This document shows positions 1 to 10,465 of a stretch of DNA of 64,000 bases, one piece after another. The first letter of the stretch is position 1, and the number at the start of each line of letters is the position of its first letter. Source of the DNA: Coxiella-like endosymbiont (lineage in GTDB: Bacteria > Pseudomonadota > Gammaproteobacteria > Coxiellales > Coxiellaceae); contig NZ_CP084737.1 in assembly GCF_024730665.1 (NCBI RefSeq), forward strand, positions 372,001-436,000, written 5' to 3'. The notes under the pieces were generated by a model that ran no database searches, was not told the DNA's origin, and saw only the letters and a program-made list of their open reading frames with translations. The translations under genes and the position numbers were made by a program.

Positions 1-816
1 CTATTTCAGATTCGATCCAATGCTGATCACTTTGCTTTTCTTCCAAAAAATGTTTTGCTGATTGATCGTTTGATCACATTCAACCAGTTTTTTCTCTAGT
101 ACTTTCCATTTCAAAGCTTTGATCTGAGCACTTAATAAACGTTCTTCTTCTTTATAAATTTTATAGCGCTCAACCATACTAGCTTGTCGTTTTAACTGTC
201 GTAATTGTTTTGCAAGTTCTTCACAAATGTCGTTGACACGATCTAAATTTTCTTGTGTGTGACGCATCCGATTTTCTGTTTCACTGCGTCGCTCTTTATA
301 TTTTGAAATGCCAGCAGTTTCCTCGATGCAAAGATGTAATTCTTCGGGTTTTGCTTCGATAAAACTTGAAATCATACCTTGTTCAACAATCGCATAGCTG
401 CGAGGGCCAAGACCAGTTCCAAGAAAAATATCTACAACATCTCGACGACGTACATGTATCCCGTTAATAAAATAATAAGATTGCCCGTTGCGCTCTACTT
501 CTCGACGAACGGTAATTTCAGCATATTTAGCATATCCACCCCAGCAGCGACCATCATTATTATCAAAATGGAGCTCTATGGAAGCTTTTTCGACTGGCTT
601 GCGAGACGTTGTACCATTAAAAATAACATCATTCATCGAGTGTCCGCGAAGCTGTTTAGCCGACATTGCTCCAGTAACCCAACGTACAGCATCTACAATA
701 TTCGATTTACCGCAACCATTAGGACCAACAATGGCATTAAGTGATCCACGAATAGGGATCAATGTAGGATTGACAAATGATTTGAATCCTACAAGTTTGA
801 TGGTCTTTAACTGCAT
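1..816 (-). pseudogene. smc: Chromosome segregation ATPase SMC, N-terminal part, frame-broken near the window edge
   Basis: This is the N-terminal ATPase head and start of the first coiled coil of SMC, which compacts and segregates chromosomes. A Walker A motif (GPNGCGKSN) lies near residue 32, followed by the conserved QLRG and the Q-loop region (IVEQG) near residue 145. SMC proteins are about 1,170 residues, so 271 is only a fragment. The frame stops at position 1, but adding one base to the A6 run at 45-50 (T6 on the coding strand) restores an SMC-like reading (FLEEKQSDQHWIESEI) to the window edge. I read this as a single-base loss in a homopolymer. The rest of the gene lies outside the window. 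Confidence 0.88.
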
Positions 817-2269
817 GAATAGCCCTCATTTTCCCTATTATTTAAGTGATTTTAATCTACCGCAAATTAGCTCGAGAGGAAAGTTCGCTTAAACACTAAA
901 TTCTACCTTATTGTTGATCAAATCGTTTCTCGACCCTATAGTGTTTTTTCATCATTCTGCAGTTTTTCTTAGGAATCTATAATATTTTTTATGCTCATTC
1001 CAATTCTTTCATATTATAGATTCCTAAGAAAAACTGCAGAATGATGAAAATTAGAACTGGATAATGTGTTTTTCTCAAATTCATGGGCGATCATTTTGTA
1101 ATCGCTCATATCAAAGAAGGCTATATAATCTACAATAGCCCACTTTAAACAGGGGGAAGCCCATCTCCCTTAATCAACAAAAGACACTAAAAGTATGTGG
1201 AGGATTTATACTCGATGGATAATTCTCTTTCCAAAAACATAGGTCTTTTTTCCCCATTACTTCAGTGCTTTTCTCTCATTTATATAAATAACACGATAAA
1301 ACGGTCCTCATACGCTGTTCAACTAAACAAAATACCTTTTTTTATAGTTAATCCTATAAAACTACAGCTCTTTCTCGCTCAAGACTAAAGCAAATTTTTA
1401 TCTCCGCTTAACTAAGAAAGATAACAAGATATAAAAAATAAAAAAATAGAGAAAGGCAGTAAAGTCATCTCGCTAATTTAAATATATTTTTTCAAAAAGT
1501 CATAAAAATTATATGATTCCTCTATGAATTTTACAGAAATGAAATAAAAAGCTCACAGTCTTTTAAGAAGTATTCAACACTTCTTTGGACGAAATATGAA
1601 AATAGCTGATTTACAAATCTTATTCCAATTTTTTCTGAGATTGTATGAGCCACGGCAAAGTTACTCACTGCAACGACAATAGATATACATAATAACAGAA
1701 CTTAGAAACGACTGGGAAGCATTTCATTTGTAAATCATTCCCCCTTCAAATTTTAAAGAAAAATCTAATAATACTGTTAATCGTAATCAAAATGATGGAA
1801 AAAATTACCCATAAGGAAGGTTCAATACAATGATTTGAGCGCAGCACTCAAGGATAAGACGACGAAATGCCACTTTAATTACCAAAAGGTGTACTATCCA
1901 ATCAGATCAGTAAAGAGGATTGTCCTACTACAGTTGGCAATTAATTTAAGATGTAAATGGTGTTTAATGGCTGAATACTATCAATATACCACTAGTACCG
2001 AAAAAAGAAAAATTGTTGCGAATTATCAAAATTGCTTATATTTTTCCATGTTTAAAACACCTATCCAAACGTCACAGAATACGGTCAATGAGTGATAAAT
2101 TTACCCATCAGTCAGTTCGGATGAGAAACGACGAAATTAGTTCACTTGTCTTAACCTAGAAAAGCATTCAAGAGAATTACCTTTTTGAGTGGTTACAGTA
2201 CCCGCTTCACTTCGGCCATCGATGGTCTACACGTCAATTCAATAATACAAATATATAATATTAACGCTG
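817..2269. other. Gene-poor stretch upstream of smc with one large hairpin
   Basis: About 1.45 kb without a gene I can support. Short open frames on the plus strand (for example 1835-2095) start at weak codons, lack ribosome binding sites and resemble no family I know. The main structure is the inverted repeat at 946-1050. The rest is AT-rich and looks like eroded sequence. Confidence 0.5.
946..1050. repeat. Perfect 40-bp inverted repeat upstream of smc
   Basis: The arms at 946-985 and 1011-1050 are exact reverse complements over 40 bp, separated by a 25-base spacer (986-1010). The structure begins 130 bp upstream of the smc start codon. It has no uridine tract typical of an intrinsic terminator and no neighbouring transposase. 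The outer part (TCATTCTGCAGTTTTTC) partly resembles sequence near 25378, upstream of uvrB. Confidence 0.9.
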
Positions 2270-3244
2270 CTATCCAAAAATAAATTGCCACGCGTCAGGA
2301 ATCATAAAATAATTTAAGCCTAAGCCAAATAACCCCAAAAGCAATGATAAAGCACTTAATAATAAAGTCGATAAGGTAGTATTTATTCCAACCACATGCA
2401 ACATATGATGCAAGTGATCATGACTTGCCATCAAGACAGGTTTTCGCTGTCGCAACCGTAATATAATCACATTGATTAAATCAAAAATAGGAAATGCCAT
2501 AATCCACAACACTGTCATTGGTTGAACTAAAGCAGAATTCTGCTGAGACAAATCAATAGCAATCCATGACAACAAAAAAGCGATAAATGTACTTCCTGAA
2601 TCACCCATAAAAATAGCTGCATGTTTTCGCCACGGTAATCGCATATTAAACCCTAAGAAAACTATAAGAAGTACAATCAAAATGAAAAGCAGCCGAAAAT
2701 CCAACCTAGCGTTTAATTTATCACTCAAAAACAATAGCAATAGCGATTGTCCCAATGCAATATTTCCTGTGAGACCATCTTGACCATCAATCATATTCAT
2801 TGCATTAATATTAGCGAGTATTATCAATATAGTCACTGGAATTGCCAATAGACCAGTTTTCAAATCACCAAAAAAAAACAAATTACCTAAATTAGCAAGA
2901 ACTACATTTCCACAAATAATCATGAGAAAGGCTGCAAGCAGTTGTCCACATAAGCGCAATTTTGAACTTAAATCACTAAAATCATCTACCATACCAATTA
3001 AAACCAAAATACCACTGCCTGCCAACACACCGCGATGAGGTAACAAAGAAATTGGAAGCGTTAATAATGAAAAACAAAAAGAAAAAAACAGCGCTATGCC
3101 ACCAATTAAAGGAACTTCTTTTCCATGACATTTTCGATTGTTTGGTCGATCAACAAACCCGACACGTATCGCTAACGGTCGTAATAACCAAATACAAAAT
3201 AAGGCAATTAAAGACGCGATGATGCTACTTTTAAGCAATTCCAT
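2270..3244 (-). CDS. wecA: Undecaprenyl-phosphate N-acetylglucosaminyl 1-phosphate transferase (WecA/MraY family)
   Basis: A 324-residue polytopic membrane enzyme of the polyprenyl-phosphate HexNAc-1-P transferase family. These enzymes load a sugar phosphate onto undecaprenyl phosphate and start O-antigen or related glycan synthesis at the inner membrane. Family motifs are all present: HGKEVPLIGG near residue 40, VDDF near 87, NAMNMIDGQDGL near 150, MGDSGS near 214 and the histidine motif HDHLHHML near 275. Around ten hydrophobic segments are visible. It is intact and close to normal length. The spacing of the histidine motif favours WecA over MraY, but the exact sugar cannot be read from sequence. 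The ribosome binding site is weak. Confidence 0.85.
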   Translation of the reverse strand: MELLKSSIIASLIALFCIWLLRPLAIRVGFVDRPNNRKCHGKEVPLIGGIALFFSFCFSLLTLPISLLPHRGVLAGSGILVLIGMVDDFSDLSSKLRLCGQLLAAFLMIICGNVVLANLGNLFFFGDLKTGLLAIPVTILIILANINAMNMIDGQDGLTGNIALGQSLLLLFLSDKLNARLDFRLLFILIVLLIVFLGFNMRLPWRKHAAIFMGDSGSTFIAFLLSWIAIDLSQQNSALVQPMTVLWIMAFPIFDLINVIILRLRQRKPVLMASHDHLHHMLHVVGINTTLSTLLLSALSLLLGLFGLGLNYFMIPDAWQFIFG

Positions 3245-3693
3245 GAAAGCTGTTCCGCTGATATTTCAAACGGATCAATGATAACAGGCAGCGAAAAGAT
3301 TATTCAAATATTTCAAGAAAACTCGCCATGCCAACTCCTTATCTCTGAGCAAGGGGTTGCGTGTAAATAATATGCCCCAGCGGAAGGCAATATCTACGGG
3401 CGTGTTAACACCGATTAAGATCGTTTTTGGTCAAGCGCGTTATTTTGTCAATATTAAAGCGGACGCCAAATCTTATAATAATGCGGACCAGTCTCTTACT
3501 ACAATTTTTATCAGAATTGGCTTATGCAGCTTACGTCGAAAAAAATAGAACTCAATAGGAGTTATCAAAATCAAACGAGTGATCACTTTGAATGACCCAA
3601 AAATAGCGGCATATTCGTATAAAGAAAGATAATAGTACCACAAGTCATCACAAAGTTCCTTAAAACCCCTATTCTAGTAAAAGTAGAAATCAT
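3245..3693. other. Gap between wecA and pyrF, no recognisable gene
   Basis: About 450 bp separate wecA from pyrF. A plus-strand frame at 3357-3548 encodes 63 residues with mixed composition. It lacks a good ribosome binding site and I could not match it to a family. Flanking frames on both strands contain stops, so decayed coding sequence is possible but unproven. Confidence 0.4.
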
Positions 3694-4437
3694 TTATTCT
3701 TTTTGTTTCCTTTTTCCTTTGTCGGAAATGATAACAGACAGAGAATGGTTAATCATTTGCAATATTTTTAAAGGATTTTTGGATTGTGTGATAGTTCTTC
3801 CGATAATTAAATAATCACTGCCTGCTTTAAGAGCAACTTCGGGTGTCATCGTTCGCTTTTGATCATTTTTTTTATCGCTTTTTAGTCGAATACCGGGTGT
3901 TACTAATAAAAAATCCTTACCACACTGCTGACGCAAAAGAGGTGCTTCGTGAGCCGAACAAATCACTCCATCCAACCCTGCCCTTTTAGCCAAAATTGCC
4001 ATACGGGAAACTACTATGGAAACGTCATCTTGAATACCCAACATTTTTAAATCGTCATTATCTAGGCTCGTCAAAATAGTAACACCTAATATCAAAAGCT
4101 TTCTATTCGACGTCATGGACTTTAAAACATTCATCGCAGTTTCAATCATTAAACGTCCACCTGACACATGAACGTTAATCATCCAAACTCCCAATTCCAC
4201 AGCAGCCCGACAAGCGCCAGCCACTGTTTGAGGGATATCATGAAATTTCAAATCTAAAAAAATACGATAACCTTTTTTCATTAATTCCTCGACAAAGGAA
4301 GGTCCATAACGCGTAAATAAAACGCTGCCAATTTTAAGATGACACAGCTCTGGGTTTAATAGGCGAACTTGCGCTAAAGCCTGTCTAACTGTGTCTGCAT
4401 CAATAGCGACGATAATTTTAGGTTCTGGTTTTCTCAT
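3694..4437 (-). CDS. pyrF: Orotidine 5'-phosphate decarboxylase
   Basis: A 247-residue cytoplasmic enzyme that converts OMP to UMP in pyrimidine synthesis. The signature [13 protein letters not shown] carries the catalytic Asp/Lys network. HLKIG upstream and the phosphate-binding TPGIR and IIGRTI motifs complete the barrel. The frame is open upstream into lapB, but I chose ATG 4437 because the homology starts there ([15 protein letters not shown]). It lies 5 bp after the lapB stop, with the purine run AGGGGAG directly abutting the ATG, an unusually short spacing that suggests translational coupling. The lapA-lapB-pyrF order is the common gammaproteobacterial one. The C-terminus has a basic tail (KGKRKQKE). 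Confidence 0.93.
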   Translation of the reverse strand: MRKPEPKIIVAIDADTVRQALAQVRLLNPELCHLKIGSVLFTRYGPSFVEELMKKGYRIFLDLKFHDIPQTVAGACRAAVELGVWMINVHVSGGRLMIETAMNVLKSMTSNRKLLILGVTILTSLDNDDLKMLGIQDDVSIVVSRMAILAKRAGLDGVICSAHEAPLLRQQCGKDFLLVTPGIRLKSDKKNDQKRTMTPEVALKAGSDYLIIGRTITQSKNPLKILQMINHSLSVIISDKGKRKQKE

Positions 4438-4442
4438 CTCCC

Positions 4443-5608
4443 CTAACTGCCTTCTAAGCCTTGGATAGGACGTACCGTATTCCAATGATGACAGCTCGGA
4501 CACAACCAATACAATATTTTCCCAGAAAAACCACATTGGGAACAGCGGTATACAGGTTTATTAACCAATAATGTTTTCATAAAATTTTGTAGAATTAGTA
4601 ATTTTTCTCGTGTATCTCCTGTTGAATTTAACAGATACAATCCTGCCAAATGCGTTAAACCACGAAGCGATGGCTGTCGTTTTATTTGCTGTGCAATAAA
4701 TTCAATCGTTACCTTTTCTCCATGTTGATGTTGCAAATAATCCGAAATAGCCAATACTAATGAAATTCTCGGGTAGCGCATTAAACAATCCTCTAAATAA
4801 GCTACTAATTTATCTTCTTCACTAATACGACGATAACATTCAGTCAGCGGCAAAACTACTTCAGAGATATAATCAGGATCTTGCTCAACAACGCGTTTAT
4901 AACAACGAATGGCTTCTTTATAATTCCCTCCTTCCGTTTCTAAACGAGCTCGAATCAAACTAGCACGCACGCAATGATGGTCAATCGCCTGCGCCCGTTT
5001 TAAATAATGCAAGGCTTGAGAAGTATGCCCTTTGTCAATCACTTGTTCAGCTAATTCACAATGATATTGCGCAATGATATCGTGCACAGGTTCCCTTTGA
5101 GCCAATAATTTCTTGGCCGTTTCAATGGCTTTTTGCCAATCTTTTTCTTGCTGATAAATATGCAACAAAAACCGTAGGCTTTCTTGATTTTCCTCGCCCA
5201 TCTCAACCAGTTCAAGAAACAATCGCTCAGCGCGGTCTAATACCCCTGCTTGTAAATAATCTTGCCCTAACTCCAATAACGCATGAAACCGATGACTTTT
5301 ATCTAACTGAGGACGAGCAATTAAATTTTGATGCACGCGGATAGCCCGATCCACTTCCCCCGCCGCCGAAATAAACTTCCCAACGCCAAATGAGTTTCAA
5401 CGGTATCAGTATCCACTTCTAATAATTTGATAAAAACATCCACCGCTTTATCCGGCTGTTCATTAATCAAATAATTTAAACCTTTAAAATAATCCTGTCG
5501 CAATGCTGGGGACAATTTGGCTGTATTTCTAAATGATGCACGCTGCCTTGCGAACCATCCTCCAACGGCTGCAACAGGTAATAATAAAAATAGTGTCTGT
5601 ACAATCAC
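4443..5608 (-). pseudogene. lapB: Lipopolysaccharide assembly protein B, split by a frameshift
   Basis: LapB (YciM) is an inner-membrane-anchored TPR protein that recruits FtsH to control LpxC turnover and balance LPS synthesis. The N-terminal piece (from 5608) has the membrane anchor and first TPRs. The second piece (to 4443) carries the remaining TPRs and a C-terminal rubredoxin-like knuckle (CSQCGF ... CPSCHHW). The frames meet at RRRG: one extra base in the G5 run (C5 at 5357-5361) restores RRRGEVDRAIRVHQN. The gene starts with GTG, whose G is the last base of the lapA TAG stop, so translation is probably coupled. Its partner ftsH is also frame-broken in this window. Confidence 0.9.
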
Positions 5609-5898
5609 TAATGCACATCCTTAATGGGAATTTTCCGTAGATTCTGTACTTCTCGCTCAATACGTCTCACTTGGGACTTCAACCGTCGAGCAGCCTGTTT
5701 ATTCTTAAGAAGCGAAGGAAGTACAGCAATCATCCCCAATATTACCCCAACGAGCAACGTCATTAAAATCAATAAAGGTAAATAAATCGTTTGTGTATCT
5801 AAATAATAGTTGAGCGTAATTTTCTGAGAATTAAGTGCAGAAAATGTAATTCCTAATAAAATAATAAAAATCCAAAAGACGTAGAGAACATAACGCAT
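5608..5898 (-). CDS. lapA: Lipopolysaccharide assembly protein A
   Basis: A 96-residue inner-membrane protein of the LapA/DUF1049 family. Two hydrophobic segments (about residues 3-20 and 40-62) flank the typical ALNSQKITLNYYLD stretch, and a basic amphipathic C-terminal helix follows (KLKSQVRRIEREVQNL style). It works with LapB in LPS assembly control. A ribosome binding site (AAAGGAT) lies upstream of the ATG, and the stop overlaps the lapB GTG start by one base. It is intact and of normal length. Confidence 0.9.
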   Translation of the reverse strand: MRYVLYVFWIFIILLGITFSALNSQKITLNYYLDTQTIYLPLLILMTLLVGVILGMIAVLPSLLKNKQAARRLKSQVRRIEREVQNLRKIPIKDVH

Positions 5899-5916
5899 AG
5901 CAGGTATCCTTTATTT

Positions 5917-6060
5917 ATGGATGAAGATTTTCTCCATTTTACTCAAAAAAAACTTCGAATGCTCTGTGGTGTAAAGTTAAAAATAGAAAAAGATCCGCGC
6001 CATCAGCTCAAACCTGAAAGCCTCTGGATGGTACGGATGTTAGATTGGGAGATATTTTGA
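5917..6060 (+). CDS. Possible 47-residue ORF of unknown function in the usual ihfB position
   Basis: A short plus-strand frame running opposite to its neighbours, beginning MDEDFLHFTQKKLRML and ending MLDWEIF. I do not recognise it. In many gammaproteobacteria ihfB lies between rpsA and lapA. Here that gap is only 178 bp, and neither strand shows the conserved IHF motif (RGFGSF, GRNPKTG). The frame has a reasonable amino-acid mix but only a weak purine stretch upstream. It may be a chance frame. Confidence 0.2.
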   Translation: MDEDFLHFTQKKLRMLCGVKLKIEKDPRHQLKPESLWMVRMLDWEIF

Positions 6061-6076
6061 ACATTGAAGCTTTCTG

Positions 6077-7750
6077 CTACAATTTATTCTGTTCTTCTTT
6101 CTTACTTTGTTGCATTTGCTCTTTCAACAAATCCCCAAGGGTAGTTTTAGTAGGCATATCTGCTACCCTGCGATTTCCTTTATCAGAGCGACCTTCCACT
6201 GCCTTATGGGACACATGAATGAGGCGATTTTTACGATCCGTATTGACGATTTTAATAGCTACCTCATCACCAATATTAAGCTCTTCTGTGAGATCTTTTA
6301 CACGATCGTAAGCGTAATCCGCCAATCGCATTACACCAAATATCTGATCAGCCAACTCCAGAGTAGCTTGCTTGCTATCCACTTCTTTAACCTTCGCTTG
6401 AATAACAGTACCTTTATCATGAGTATCCAGAAATTCCAGCATAGGATCACTTTCTAATTGTTTAACGCCTAAAGAAATGCGTTCGCGTTCTGGATCGATT
6501 CCCAGGATAACTGCTTCAATTTGATCGCATTTTTTATATTGACGAATTGCTTCTTCCCCGCTTTGTATCCAAGAAATATCGGAAAGATGAACCAGACCAT
6601 CAATATCGCCTTCCAATCCAATAAACATTCCAAAGTCGGTAATTGAACGAATCTTTCCCCTAATCTTCTCGTCTTTTTGATGTTTTTCTGCAAATTCCTG
6701 CCAAGGATTTCGTTTACACTGCTTGATCCCCAGAGAAATACGACGACGTTCTTCGTCAATATCAAGCACCATGACCTCAACTTCTTCATTAGGCTGTACA
6801 ACTTTACTAGGGTGGATATTTTTATTAGTCCAATCCAGCTCAGACATGTGCACCAATCCTTCTACACCTTCCTCTAACTGAACAAAGCAGCCATACTCCG
6901 TAATATTAGTGACTTTAACATATACTCTCGAACCCACAGGATAGCGACGCTCGATATTTAACCACGGGTCATCTGCCAATTGCTTCATACCAAGAGAGAC
7001 GCGACTCTTATCGCGATCAAACTTAAGAATCTTAACGCGAACTTCGTCACCTACATTCAGTAGTTCATTTGGATGCTTAATCCGTTTCCATGCCATGTCA
7101 GTAATATGCAACAGACCATCGACACCACCCAAATCAACAAACACCCCATAATCGGTGATATTTTTAACCACGCCGTTCACTTTCTGACCCTCTTGTAGTT
7201 CTTCCAGGCGTGCCTGTCGCTCTGCGCTAGTTTCTACCTCCATCACCGCACGACGAGATACCACCACGTTATTTCGACGTTGATCCATTTTAATGATCTT
7301 AAAGTCAATTTCTTTGCCTTCTAAATAGCCGGGATCACGAACTGGTTTTATATCAACTAATGAACCTGGTAAAAAGGCGTGAATCGAATTAACTTCTACC
7401 GTAAAGCCACCTTTCACGCGCTCAATAATTTTACCTTTAACCATTTCCCCAGTCCGATAAGATTTTTCAAGTTGGGTCCAGGCTTTCGCACGACGGGCTT
7501 TTTCTCGCGACAAGCGGGTTTCACCGAATCCATTGTCAGGTGTTTCAATAACAACATCGACTTCGTCACCCACTTCGACGTCTTCATACCGAAATTCAGA
7601 AGCTGAGACAATACCTTCGGATTTAAGTCCAGCATTTACAATAATTCGGTCAGGTCGAATTTCAACGATTTTAGCCTTAACTAAGGCACCGGGACGTAAA
7701 TCAGTTTCAGTTAAACTTTTTTCAAATAATTCAGAAAAATTTTCGTTCAT
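6077..7750 (-). CDS. rpsA: 30S ribosomal protein S1
   Basis: A 557-residue protein with six S1 (OB-fold) repeats, the full enterobacterial-type length. Repeats start near residues 20, 105, 190, 275, 362 and 450; typical signatures are [21 protein letters not shown] and [20 protein letters not shown] regions. It binds mRNA on the 30S subunit and helps initiation on leaders with weak Shine-Dalgarno sequences. The frame is intact from ATG 7750. There is no clear Shine-Dalgarno; the leader instead has a short tandem repeat (7761-7792). S1 in E. coli also represses its own translation through its leader. Confidence 0.97.
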   Translation of the reverse strand: MNENFSELFEKSLTETDLRPGALVKAKIVEIRPDRIIVNAGLKSEGIVSASEFRYEDVEVGDEVDVVIETPDNGFGETRLSREKARRAKAWTQLEKSYRTGEMVKGKIIERVKGGFTVEVNSIHAFLPGSLVDIKPVRDPGYLEGKEIDFKIIKMDQRRNNVVVSRRAVMEVETSAERQARLEELQEGQKVNGVVKNITDYGVFVDLGGVDGLLHITDMAWKRIKHPNELLNVGDEVRVKILKFDRDKSRVSLGMKQLADDPWLNIERRYPVGSRVYVKVTNITEYGCFVQLEEGVEGLVHMSELDWTNKNIHPSKVVQPNEEVEVMVLDIDEERRRISLGIKQCKRNPWQEFAEKHQKDEKIRGKIRSITDFGMFIGLEGDIDGLVHLSDISWIQSGEEAIRQYKKCDQIEAVILGIDPERERISLGVKQLESDPMLEFLDTHDKGTVIQAKVKEVDSKQATLELADQIFGVMRLADYAYDRVKDLTEELNIGDEVAIKIVNTDRKNRLIHVSHKAVEGRSDKGNRRVADMPTKTTLGDLLKEQMQQSKKEEQNKL

Positions 7751-7760
7751 TCTAATTGTT

Positions 7761-7792
7761 ATATGGTTATATGGTTATATGGTTATATGGTT
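7761..7792. repeat. Four tandem copies of an 8-bp unit in the rpsA leader
   Basis: The unit ATATGGTT is repeated exactly four times, from 7761 to 7792, with part of a copy (TTGTT) on the rpsA side. The array sits 10 bp upstream of the rpsA ATG, between cmk and rpsA, where the ribosome binding site would be. Arrays of this kind change copy number by slipped-strand pairing. Confidence 0.95.
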
Positions 7793-7799
7793 AAATTAT

Positions 7800-8518
7800 T
7801 TACCTCTCAGCTAACCCCTTCCTTTTATCCAGACCTCGTTGTTTGACACAGTTCATGACTAATGCGAAAACCCCATCGACGCTCAGATCAGTGGTATTAA
7901 TCACCACTGCGTCATTCGCTGGTTTCGCTGGGGCAATTGGTCGACTGTTATCACGACGATCACGCTCCCCCAACTCCTCTCGAACTTCAGGCAGGCTAAC
8001 ATTAATCCCTTGCACTTGCAACTGTTTATAGCGTCGATAGACCCTAACATCAGGGTCTGCGTTAAAAAAAATTTTAGCGGTGCGTCTGGAAAAACCACTG
8101 TTCCCATGTCGCGCCCATCCGCCACCAATCCGGGCTGACGACGAAAATTACGTTGATACTGAAGTATGGTACTTCGAACAAGAAAGAGTGCTGAAGCTTG
8201 CGAAGCCACGATGCTGCATTCCTTAGACCGGATGGTCCGAGTGACATCATACCCATCACAACTGACTTTTATCTGTTCATTTAGATGATTCTTAATCGAT
8301 ATCTGGATTCGTTTCAAAAGACTAGCTAAGGCATCGGTGTCGGATAAAGAAACATTATAATAAAGCAAAGCCCACGCAATCGCCCGGTAAATAATGCCGC
8401 TATCTAATATGCACCATCCCAATGCCTTGGCTATCCTTAACGCAATAGTCCCCTTACCAGAACCAGAAGGGCCGTCGATAGTAATAACAGGTATCCGTTT
8501 TTTGTTATTTTCCAGCAA
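7800..8518 (-). pseudogene. cmk: Cytidylate kinase, split by a frameshift
   Basis: CMK phosphorylates CMP and dCMP for nucleic acid synthesis. The N-terminal piece has the P-loop (DGPSGSGKGT) and the NMP-binding RDMGTVVFPDAPLKFFL region. The C-terminal piece continues with VREELGERDRRDNSR and PANDAVVINTTDLS. The frame is lost just after KFFL, at a T8 run followed by AA on the coding strand (A8 at 8064-8071); one added base restores NADPDVRVYRRYKQLQVQG. Start is TTG 8518 or CTG 8515, just downstream of AGGAG. The order aroA-cmk-rpsA is standard. Confidence 0.9.
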
Positions 8519-9143
8519 GAACTCCTACTTATCTATGAAGAAATGCATTCCACCATCCTTGGCCTGTTGCTATTTCATGATTATTTTTCTCCTTGTTTAA
8601 AGTCTATACAACTTAGCTAAAGCTGATCTTAAATGGATCCTTCATATCTAGCCAATCAACAAATTTAGGTACTTTAGAAATGGACCATCGGCTACCTACC
8701 ATCTTCCTCAATAATTGCAATAAAAGGGACTTTCTGTTACGAAAGAAATCCATACTGTCCTCTCTTCCATCAGAAACTTTCATAGAAACAATATTATACT
8801 AATTATATATCATCAAATTTTTATTTTTAACAGAGCGCTCATTTATTTTATCAGGCCTTGCCAGCCACCAATGTCTACATACTACGCACACTTATCTTCC
8901 GGAACAAGTAAAAAAATTTATTTTCCCTCATCTGCCCCCGTGAGTTTAAGAAGAGGACAACAGGTAGCGACGCTTACTCTTTCTTGTGTCAGAATTTTTA
9001 AAACCTTCAAAACCTAGGGCCATAATAAGGCTGTATAATATAAGACTAAAAACAGATGCGTTTATTTATATAGCGCGATTTCCATCTAGATCACAAGACT
9101 AAACTCACAATACATTGTGCTTTCTGTGATAATAGCGATACTT
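8519..9143. other. Gap between cmk and aroA, nothing recognised
   Basis: About 625 bp with frequent stops in all frames. I see no gene remnant I can name, no tRNA and no clear terminator. In E. coli these genes are much closer together. Confidence 0.4.
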
Positions 9144-10465
9144 TTATTTTGCAGTTATCACCTTAACATTCATTCCAATATTGTTTGCTAGTTCGACAAA
9201 ATTAGGAAAAGAAGTGTTTACATTATCACAATTTCGAATTTTTATAGAACCTGTTGCTATTGTACCTGCAATTGTAAATGCCATTGCGATACGATGATCT
9301 TGATGGCTATCAATTTCACCGCCCATTAAGGTTCCTCCTTTAACGAAAATGCCATCTGATAAGGATTCCGCTTGAATACCTAATTTTTTCAGTCCATCTG
9401 TCATGGCTGCAATACGATCCGTCTCTTTTACGCGTAATTCTCTGGCACCCCTTAATACCGTTTGACCTTGTGCTGCAGCAGCTGCAATTAATAAAACAGG
9501 AAATTCATCAATAGCAAGTGAAACCTGTTCTTTCGGAATTTCAATACCTTTTAATTTGACATAGCGCACAGTGATATCTCCGATAGGCTCACCGTTCTTT
9601 TCATCGTGATTCATAATCTCTATATCTGCGCCCATCATTTTTAATAAATTAATCACGCCTAATCGAGTAGAATTAATACCTACTCCCCGTAGTAAAATGA
9701 CCGAACCAACTGAAATCGTTGCTGCAACAATAAAAAAAGCAGCTGAAGAAATATCGCCGGGAATGAAAATTGCATTTGCTTTTAAAGTACCGCCCCAGAC
9801 ACACAAATCGAATTATTTTCCATATGGATAGGATAATGAAAATGCTTCAGTAGTCGCTCTGTATGGTCACGAGAAGAAGCTGATTCTGTGACGCAGGTTT
9901 TTCCCTTCGCATATAAACCCGCTAATAATAAGCACGATTTAACCTGCGCGCTTGCGATAGAAAGCTGATAACGAATTCCTACTAAGTTTTGACATCCGTA
10001 AACTCTCAAAGGTGGAAAATTTTCGGCAGAATCAATTTTTGCCCCCATCTGAACCAAAGGATCAATAATCCGCTCCATAGGACGACGCTGTAGTGATTGA
10101 TCACCAGTTAATACCGTATCAAAAGATTGCCCGGCCAATAAACCTGTCAATAATCGAATTGCCGTTCCTGAGTTACCGCAATCTAAAACACCAGATGGCA
10201 TCCTTAAACCGTTCATGCCAACACCATTAATTAACACAATATTTTCATCATCAATAACTTCAATCGGGACGTCCATCTGTTGAAAGGCATTAACAGTGGC
10301 AAGATTATCTGCTCCCATTAAAAAACCATTCACCTGCGTTCGGCCTTTTGCAACAGCAGCTAGGATCACCGCCCGATGTGAAATAGATTTATCTCCAGGA
10401 ACACAAATTTCTCCATTTAAGTTTTTTGATGGGGTAGTTTGATAATCCATTTCATTTTTAACCAT
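9144..10465 (-). pseudogene. aroA: 3-phosphoshikimate 1-carboxyvinyltransferase (EPSP synthase), split by a frameshift
   Basis: EPSP synthase makes the penultimate intermediate of chorismate, needed here for folate. The N-terminal piece has the signature [19 protein letters not shown] and [17 protein letters not shown]; the C-terminal piece has [11 protein letters not shown] and [11 protein letters not shown] and ends near DHRIAMAF. The two frames meet at SGGGTLKA: the coding strand has G4 (C4 at 9793-9796) where G5 is needed. Start was placed at ATG 10465, overlapping the serC stop by 8 bp. Apart from the one-base loss every conserved block is present. Confidence 0.9.

Noticed and set aside
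488-892. 134-codon frame antisense to the smc start
   Set aside because: Lies opposite a well-conserved coding region and shows no family motif. It is a shadow frame.
1835-2095. 86-codon plus-strand frame in the gap upstream of smc
   Set aside because: Starts at TTG with no ribosome binding site, has an odd residue mix and matches nothing I know. Chance frame or worn remnant.
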